Assembly: GCA_002733915.1 (NCBI GenBank)
Contig: NVXN01000013.1
Location: forward strand, 49,947 to 70,229
Reading direction: 5' to 3'
Origin: Aequorivita sp.
GTDB lineage: Bacteria; Bacteroidota; Bacteroidia; Flavobacteriales; Flavobacteriaceae
Length of the DNA stretch: 20,283 nucleotides
In this document: in pieces, positions 15,846 to 20,283 of the stretch
Layout: each line of letters begins with the position of its first letter
Position numbering within the stretch: position 1 is the stretch's first letter
Notes under the pieces: model-generated
Told to the model about the DNA's origin: nothing
What the model saw: the letters and a program-made list of their open reading frames with translations, nothing else
The model's database searches: none
Made by a program: the position numbers and the translations under genes

Positions 15846-17108
15846 ATGATCGAAAAACAACACATTATAAATCGCTTTAAAAGCTACGTTACCGTGGATA
15901 CTGAAAGCGATCCAAATAGCGACACTACCCCAAGCACCAAAAAGCAATGGGATCTTGCCAATAAACTTGCCCAAGAACTTAAGCAAATAGGCATGGAAGA
16001 TGTAACTATTGACGAAAACGCTTATATAATGGCCACTTTACCGTCAAATGTCTCGCATCCCGTTCCTGTAATCGGTTTTGTTTCCCACTTTGATACTTCA
16101 CCAGATTTTACAGGAGCGAATGTAAAACCGCAAATTGTAGAAAACTACAACGGAAAAGATATTGTGCTGAACAAAGAACAGGACATTGTTCTTTCCCCAG
16201 ATTATTTTGAGGACTTGTTGCTTTATAAAGGTCAAACGCTAATTACAACCGATGGTACAACGCTTTTGGGAGCAGATGATAAAGCGGGTATCACAGAGAT
16301 TGTTTCCGCAATGGAATATCTCATCAACCATCCCGAGATTAAGCATGGGAAAATTCGCGTTGGGTTTACCCCCGATGAAGAAATTGGACGTGGCGCCCAT
16401 AAGTTTGATGTGAAAAAATTTGGCGCAGACTGGGCCTATACTATGGACGGAAGCCAAGTAGGCGAGCTGGAGTATGAAAACTTCAACGCTGCAGGAGCGG
16501 TAGTTACCGTAAAAGGAAAAATTGTGCATCCAGGTTACGCAAAAGGAAAAATGGTAAACAGTATGTACATAGCTACCGACTACATAAATTCTTTACCAAG
16601 ACTTGAAACTCCAGAACATACCGAAGGACGTGAAGGTTTTTTCCATCTGCACGGTGTTAAAGGTACTGTAGATGAGACCAAGATTCAATACATTATTCGC
16701 GACCACGATAAAAAGCATTTTGAAGCTAGAAAGGAAATGATCCAAAAACTGGCTGATGATTTAAACGAGCAGTTTGAAATGGAGGTGGTTACAGTTGAAA
16801 TTAAAGACCAATATTTCAATATGCGTGAAAAGATTGAGCCTGTTATGCACATTGTAAAAATTGCAAAACAAGCCATGGAGCAAGCAGGCATTGAGCCATT
16901 AATAAAACCTATCCGCGGTGGAACCGATGGTTCGCAATTAAGCTTTATGGGACTTCCGTGCCCAAATATTTTTGCAGGCGGACACAATTTTCATGGAAGG
17001 TACGAGTATGTTCCTGTGGAAAGCATGCAAAAGGCTGTTGAGGTAATTGTGAATATTGCTCAAATTACGGCACAGGATCTTTCAAAATTTAAAAAAGAAG
17101 AGGAGTAA
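15846..17108 (+). CDS. pepT: Peptidase T (tripeptide aminopeptidase)
   Basis: PepT removes N-terminal residues from tripeptides in the cytoplasm. The 420-residue M20-family protein keeps the full two-zinc site: His81 in SHFDTSPD, Asp144 in LLGADDKAG, the Glu178-Glu179 pair in [13 protein letters not shown], Asp201 in [13 protein letters not shown] and His380 in [13 protein letters not shown]. The dimerisation domain with [20 protein letters not shown] lies at about 218-240. No signal peptide is present. Length and order of motifs match E. coli PepT closely. It is the only gene on the plus strand in the right half, flanked by the divergent pyrD and by a terminator shared with convergent yajC. 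Confidence 0.97.
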   Translation: MIEKQHIINRFKSYVTVDTESDPNSDTTPSTKKQWDLANKLAQELKQIGMEDVTIDENAYIMATLPSNVSHPVPVIGFVSHFDTSPDFTGANVKPQIVENYNGKDIVLNKEQDIVLSPDYFEDLLLYKGQTLITTDGTTLLGADDKAGITEIVSAMEYLINHPEIKHGKIRVGFTPDEEIGRGAHKFDVKKFGADWAYTMDGSQVGELEYENFNAAGAVVTVKGKIVHPGYAKGKMVNSMYIATDYINSLPRLETPEHTEGREGFFHLHGVKGTVDETKIQYIIRDHDKKHFEARKEMIQKLADDLNEQFEMEVVTVEIKDQYFNMREKIEPVMHIVKIAKQAMEQAGIEPLIKPIRGGTDGSQLSFMGLPCPNIFAGGHNFHGRYEYVPVESMQKAVEVIVNIAQITAQDLSKFKKEEE

Positions 17109-17135
17109 TTTTTTTAACTCAATTACACCAAAAAG

Positions 17136-17177
17136 AAACTCCCTCAGCTATTGAAAAATAGAGTGAGGGAGTTTTTT
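17136..17177 (+). terminator. Bidirectional intrinsic terminator between pepT and yajC
   Basis: AAACTCCCTCA (17136-17146) pairs perfectly with TGAGGGAGTTT (17164-17174). A further CTATT/AATAG stem lies inside. Six T (17172-17177) follow on the plus strand. On the minus strand the hairpin ends in TTTCTTTTT, which could also terminate the yajC transcript that arrives from the other side. Confidence 0.85.
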
Positions 17178-17197
17178 ATTTAAAAAGGAACAATTTA

Positions 17198-17488
17198 CTA
17201 TTTCTTTTCTTTTACGGGAGCATTTAGTTTTGCTGTTCTTTCCATAGAAATAGCAGCTCTTTCAAACTTTATTTTACCGGCACCGCATTCAATTACGCAG
17301 GTTCCATCATCATTAAGTTCTAATACTCTTCCGTGGATTCCGCCAGTGGTAATCACTTTGTCACCTTTTTTTAATTGGGCGGCAAACTGCTTTTCCTGTT
17401 TGGCTTTTTTCATTTGGGGACGTATCAAAAAAAGGTACATCACCAAAAACAATAATATTATTGGTAAAAAACTTTGTATTTGTTCCAT
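17198..17488 (-). CDS. yajC: Preprotein translocase subunit YajC
   Basis: The 96-residue protein has one N-terminal membrane helix (about residues 6-22, SFLPIILLFLVMYLFLI) followed by RPQMKKAKQ, the characteristic YajC junction. The small cytoplasmic domain has LKKGDKVITTGGIHGRV and ends in a lysine-rich tail. YajC associates with SecDF and the SecYEG translocon in the inner membrane. The length is normal. It is 27 bases after the DUF1573 gene and last in the minus-strand run. In many Bacteroidota coaE follows yajC, but here the next sequence is a terminator and the convergent pepT gene. Confidence 0.95.
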   Translation of the reverse strand: MEQIQSFLPIILLFLVMYLFLIRPQMKKAKQEKQFAAQLKKGDKVITTGGIHGRVLELNDDGTCVIECGAGKIKFERAAISMERTAKLNAPVKEKK

Positions 17489-17515
17489 AGCAATTATTTA
17501 TTCCTAAAATGGGTA

Positions 17516-17992
17516 TTAGGAAGTTGGGGTTTTAACGGGCGCAGCACCAGCTTTAGGGTTTACAAAAGCTTTGATTGTCAAAGTTTCTGTCCCTGCTTTT
17601 GTGTTTGTAGTAAGTGTAACTGTTTTGCTCACTTGATTTTGACCGCTACCATTGAATTTTACCAAAAGCTCCCCTGAGTCACCTGGCGCAACCGGTTCCT
17701 TAGTATATTCTGGAACTGTACAACCACAGCTACTTTTTGCATTTACGATCATTAAAGGGGCCTCACCAGTGTTTTTGAATTTAAAAACGTGCTCCACATT
17801 TGTCCCTTGGTCAATAGTACCAAAATCAAATTGACTTTCTTCAAAAGTGATTACGGGAAATTTACCTGACTCTGCATCACGCGCCTCCGCTGTTGCAACA
17901 TTTTCTTCGTTTACTTTATCTGCTGCATTATCCTTGCAAGAAGAAAAAGCGAAAACAGATAGTATTGCTACTAATAATACTGATTTTTTCAT
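17516..17992 (-). CDS. DUF1573 domain lipoprotein
   Basis: The 158-residue product has a lipoprotein signal (MKKSVLLVAILSVFAFSSC, Cys19). A charged linker follows, then an Ig-like DUF1573 domain from about residue 47. Its hallmarks are FDFGTIDQGTNVEHVFKFKN and the SSCGCTVPEY motif, then PGDSGELLVKFN. The cysteine pair in CGC might bind metal or form a disulfide; the function is unknown. The tail is rich in Ala, Pro and Lys. DUF1573 proteins between nusB and yajC are usual in Bacteroidota. A -7 element upstream, in the 55-base gap after nusB, could give it its own promoter. Confidence 0.9.
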   Translation of the reverse strand: MKKSVLLVAILSVFAFSSCKDNAADKVNEENVATAEARDAESGKFPVITFEESQFDFGTIDQGTNVEHVFKFKNTGEAPLMIVNAKSSCGCTVPEYTKEPVAPGDSGELLVKFNGSGQNQVSKTVTLTTNTKAGTETLTIKAFVNPKAGAAPVKTPTS

Positions 17993-18024
17993 GATAATTG
18001 TTATTTTTTATGTTTTTAGCACGC

Positions 18025-18032
18025 CAAAAATA
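18025..18032 (-). promoter_or_regulatory. -7 element (TATTTTTG) between nusB and the DUF1573 gene
   Basis: This exact TAnnTTTG match lies 32 bases before the DUF1573 ATG. The -33 site 20 bases upstream reads CTTC, a partial match inside the end of nusB. It suggests an internal promoter for DUF1573-yajC. Confidence 0.45.
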
Positions 18033-18047
18033 GGGATTTTTTTACTT

Positions 18048-18992
18048 TTATTGAAGTCCGCGTCCAATTTTATTGAGTTTGCCATTTTCTTCAAATTCCT
18101 TCACTATTTTATCCAAAATTCCGTTGACAAAAATGCTGCTTTTAGGCGTTGAATATTCTTTGGAAACTTCTAAGTATTCATTGATTGTGGCCCTTACGGG
18201 GATAGATGGGAAATACAGAAATTCAGCAATGCCCATTTTAAGAATTATCAAATCTACATCGGCGATTCGTTCTTGGTCCCAGTTTGGTGTTTTCCCCTCA
18301 ATCTGGGCATTCAGCTTGTCTTCGTTCAAAATCACTTTTCTGAAAAGCTGCAACGCATATTCACGGTCCTCATCATTTTTGTAAAGATTGGGAACCAAAA
18401 GCGAGGAGGCATTTTTTTCTGAAAGTTTATTGAGCATCTTTACAATGGCCGTATTCACAATGGGAAAATCATCTACCCACGTCAATCTTTTGTCCTCCAA
18501 ATATTCGTAAAGCTTGTCATTGGGCGCCACTAATTCCTTGAAAACCTTAATTATGAAATCTCTATCTTCTTTGTAATTAGTTTCTTTTTTTGAAAGGTAA
18601 TCATCGTACCATTCCAATTGGCGCAGCTCGTTAAAGATAATTGAAACATACTCGCTGTCCAACTTCCAGTAATTGAGTTTTTTCTTTTCAATAATATTAG
18701 AAAAAGTTGCGTTTTCGGCAATAACCTTTAAAAGTTTATTGTCAACAAAAGTGCGGCTGGGGTTCTTTTCAAGTGTGGTTGCAAGATGCTTTTTTTGCGA
18801 ACGGTTAAGAAAGCTGTCTGCCTGCTCCTGAAGTGACACAAGTAACTGCAACAACAATAAATAAAGATCCTGCATTTGGTCTATGCTGTGCATCAGAAAT
18901 TTTTCCTGTGAATCTATATTCGGATTTTCACGCTGGTTGTAGGCGTAAACGGACTGCAAAACTTTTACTCGGATATGTCTTCTTGTAAGCAT
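18048..18992 (-). CDS. nusB: Transcription antitermination factor NusB, long Bacteroidota form
   Basis: NusB binds boxA RNA with NusE (S10) in antitermination complexes, chiefly on rRNA operons. The protein is 314 residues, over twice the roughly 140 residues of E. coli NusB. The first segment MLTRRHIRVKVLQSVYAY is the usual NusB N-terminal helix. A long charged insert follows (about 25-190). The rest of the fold returns at about 195-300, with WDQERIADVDLIILKMGIAEFLYFPSIPVRATINEYLEVSKEYSTPKSSIFVNGILD recognisable in pieces (DLIILKMGIAEFL, INEYLEVSKEYS, FVNGILD). This extended form is what I know from Flavobacteriia. It leads the nusB-DUF1573-yajC run. A stem-loop and -7 element lie in its leader. 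Confidence 0.95.
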   Translation of the reverse strand: MLTRRHIRVKVLQSVYAYNQRENPNIDSQEKFLMHSIDQMQDLYLLLLQLLVSLQEQADSFLNRSQKKHLATTLEKNPSRTFVDNKLLKVIAENATFSNIIEKKKLNYWKLDSEYVSIIFNELRQLEWYDDYLSKKETNYKEDRDFIIKVFKELVAPNDKLYEYLEDKRLTWVDDFPIVNTAIVKMLNKLSEKNASSLLVPNLYKNDEDREYALQLFRKVILNEDKLNAQIEGKTPNWDQERIADVDLIILKMGIAEFLYFPSIPVRATINEYLEVSKEYSTPKSSIFVNGILDKIVKEFEENGKLNKIGRGLQ

Positions 18993-19024
18993 ATTTTTTT
19001 GAAAGAACTAGTTAAAAGTAACAA

Positions 19025-19046
19025 CGCACAAGAAAATTCCTGTGCG
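19025..19046 (-). other. Stem-loop in the nusB leader
   Basis: CGCACAGGAA and TTCTTGTGCG (minus strand) form ten pairs, one G-T, with a 2-base apex (in practice a 4-base loop). It starts 4 bases after a -7 element, so it would be at the very 5' end of a nusB transcript. It also lies 33 bases past the leucine dehydrogenase stop, but what follows (TTGTTACTTTT) is a poor U-tract for a terminator. Confidence 0.55.
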
Positions 19047-19049
19047 CTG

Positions 19050-19057
19050 CAAAGATA
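19050..19057 (-). promoter_or_regulatory. nusB: -7 element (TATCTTTG) for nusB
   Basis: This exact TAnnTTTG match lies 57 bases before the nusB ATG and is followed at once by the leader stem-loop. The -33 region is T-rich but lacks a clear TTG. Confidence 0.45.
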
Positions 19058-19078
19058 GTGTTTTAAGAAAAAAGAAAA

Positions 19079-20176
19079 CTACTTTTCGCTTTTTCTTGCG
19101 TCAATTCTGGCCTGTGCTATGTTGAATGCTGCTTGATGCGTTGTAATATTATCATTGTCAGCTTTCTTCAATATTTCCAGGGTAGTATTGTAAATGTTTT
19201 CAGTTTTTCGCATTATTTCCTTTCGGTCGTAATTTTCAAGTTCCGCATACACATTTATAATTCCGCCGGCATTAATCAAGAAATCTGGTGCGTACACAAT
19301 TCCTTTTTCGCGAAGCATTTTTCCGTGCTTCTGCTCTTCCGCCAATTGGTTATTGGCCGCCCCGGCAATAATTTTTGTGTTCAACTGATTTATGGTAAAA
19401 TCATTTATGGTAGCCCCTAAGGCACAAGGTGCGTAGATGTCCATTTTTTCAGCGTAAAGGTTGCTGCCGCCGTAAATCTCAACACTGTATTTGTCGCGTA
19501 CTTCTTCAAGACGTTCTTGATTAATATCTGAAATATATACCTTGGCTCCCTCGTTGCTAAGATTCTCAACCAAAGCTTCGCCTACGTTTCCTATTCCTTG
19601 TACGTAAATTACTTTGTCTTCAAGCAATTCGCTTCCGAAGGTATATTTTGCCGCAGCTTTCATTCCCATAAAAACGCCGTAAGCAGTAATGGGTGACGGA
19701 TTGCCCGCACCGCCTTTTGATTCGGAAATTCCGGTAACGTAAGGGGTAACCGTGCGCACCAAATCCATATCTGAAGTTTCCATCCCTACATCTTCTGCCG
19801 TAATGTATTTTCCTCCTAAGGAATGCACAAATTCGGCAAACTTCAACATTAATTCCGGAGTTTTTTGGGTTTTTGCATCTCCTATCAACACCGCTTTTCC
19901 ACCGCCCAGGTTCAAACCTGTAATTGCGCTTTTATATGTCATCCCACGCGAAAGACGAAGCACATCATTCAATGCCTCCCACTCGCTGGTGTAATTCCAC
20001 ATTCTTGTACCGCCCAAAGCAGGTCCCAAAACGGTATTGTGAATACCAATTATTGCTTTTAATCCAGTATCTTTGTCGTTGCAAAAAACGATTTGCTCGT
20101 GATTGTCAAATGACATTTGCCCGAAAACCGGGTCTATTTTATGAAGTTCACTTGTTTTAATTACTTCAGTTACCAT
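19079..20176 (-). CDS. Leucine dehydrogenase-type Glu/Leu/Phe/Val dehydrogenase
   Basis: The enzyme should deaminate branched-chain amino acids to 2-oxo acids with NAD+, or run in reverse, in the cytoplasm. I choose the start at 20176 (MVTEVIKTSEL, 365 residues), close to known leucine dehydrogenases. An ATG eight codons upstream at 20200 would leave a leader of only about ten bases from the predicted promoter and has AAGG touching the ATG. GPALGGTRMW (51-60), GMTYK (Lys82) and LGGGKAVLIGD (Lys94) give the substrate and catalytic lysines. QGIGNVGEAL with G194, G196 and G199 is the NAD-binding loop, and YISDIN follows. Leucine versus valine or phenylalanine preference cannot be settled here. 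The gene has its own promoter and precedes nusB by 86 bases. Confidence 0.93.
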   Translation of the reverse strand: MVTEVIKTSELHKIDPVFGQMSFDNHEQIVFCNDKDTGLKAIIGIHNTVLGPALGGTRMWNYTSEWEALNDVLRLSRGMTYKSAITGLNLGGGKAVLIGDAKTQKTPELMLKFAEFVHSLGGKYITAEDVGMETSDMDLVRTVTPYVTGISESKGGAGNPSPITAYGVFMGMKAAAKYTFGSELLEDKVIYVQGIGNVGEALVENLSNEGAKVYISDINQERLEEVRDKYSVEIYGGSNLYAEKMDIYAPCALGATINDFTINQLNTKIIAGAANNQLAEEQKHGKMLREKGIVYAPDFLINAGGIINVYAELENYDRKEIMRKTENIYNTTLEILKKADNDNITTHQAAFNIAQARIDARKSEK

Positions 20177-20217
20177 AGCTCTTTTAATTATTTTATTCAT
20201 CCTTTAAAAAGGCGGTG

Positions 20218-20249
20218 CAAAAGTAGCTTATTGTTGTCAATTCCACAAA
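20218..20249 (-). promoter_or_regulatory. Canonical Bacteroidetes promoter for the leucine dehydrogenase-type gene
   Basis: On the minus strand TTTG (20249-20246), a 20-base spacer and TACTTTTG (20225-20218) match TTTG-N19-21-TAnnTTTG exactly. The expected transcription start is about 20210-20214. This gives a leader of about 35 bases for the ATG at 20176 and only about 10-13 for the ATG at 20200. Confidence 0.8.
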
Positions 20250-20283
20250 GCAATGGTTGTTAATTTAAGAATTTTAAAAAAGT

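Noticed and set aside
17101..17200. Search for coaE downstream of yajC, where it often lies in Bacteroidota
   Set aside because: No frame for it exists between yajC and the convergent pepT; the gene must be elsewhere, which is ordinary rearrangement.

Overview
The window looks like chromosomal DNA from a member of the Flavobacteriia (Bacteroidota), probably a marine or environmental Flavobacteriaceae species; the genus cannot be fixed from sequence alone. The grounds are AT-rich intergenic DNA, several copies of the Bacteroidetes -7 element TAnnTTTG ahead of genes, lipoproteins with SSD/SSC-type N termini, a TonB receptor with an N-terminal carboxypeptidase-regulatory-like domain, a NusB more than twice the usual length, and the nusB - DUF1573 - yajC order. 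No rRNA, tRNA, CRISPR array, insertion sequence or prophage gene is visible. No stretch above 300 bases lacks a gene; the largest gaps are 2985-3216 (two terminators) and 1908-2115 (the PPIase promoter on the minus strand, otherwise nothing recognised).

Layout. 1-1907 (minus): periplasmic peptidyl-prolyl isomerase with two rotamase domains, cut by the window edge. 2116-2984 (plus): a small conserved-looking hypothetical gene, then an OmpH/Skp-like periplasmic chaperone. 3217-4689 (minus): guaB. 4848-11065 (minus): a four-gene envelope cluster, in transcription order DUF4856 lipoprotein, imelysin-family lipoprotein, HTTM/vitamin K-dependent gamma-carboxylase-like membrane protein, FecA-like TonB-dependent receptor. 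11183-14070 (minus): HMG-CoA lyase, 5'-nucleotidase-type lipoprotein and a CxxCH haem-binding membrane protein, packed with 0-1 base junctions. 14133-15760 (minus): pyrD and a LysE-family exporter, overlapping by 4 bases. 15846-17108 (plus): pepT. 17198-20200 (minus): leucine dehydrogenase-like enzyme, nusB, DUF1573 lipoprotein, yajC.

The most interesting region is the DUF4856 / imelysin / HTTM / TonB-receptor cluster. The receptor and the imelysin point to uptake of iron or an iron chelate. The HTTM protein keeps the lysine and histidine that align with catalytic Lys218 and His160 of human gamma-glutamyl carboxylase, so it may be an active enzyme with an unknown job in metal handling. A strong hairpin followed by seven U sits between the DUF4856 and imelysin genes. 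It overlaps an upstream ATG of the imelysin frame, so the true imelysin start is most likely 9775. This arrangement suggests that expression of the last three genes is attenuated relative to the first.

The remaining genes are mainly housekeeping: GMP synthesis (guaB), pyrimidine synthesis (pyrD), protein export (yajC), antitermination (nusB), envelope folding (PPIase, OmpH) and amino-acid use (pepT, leucine dehydrogenase, HMG-CoA lyase).
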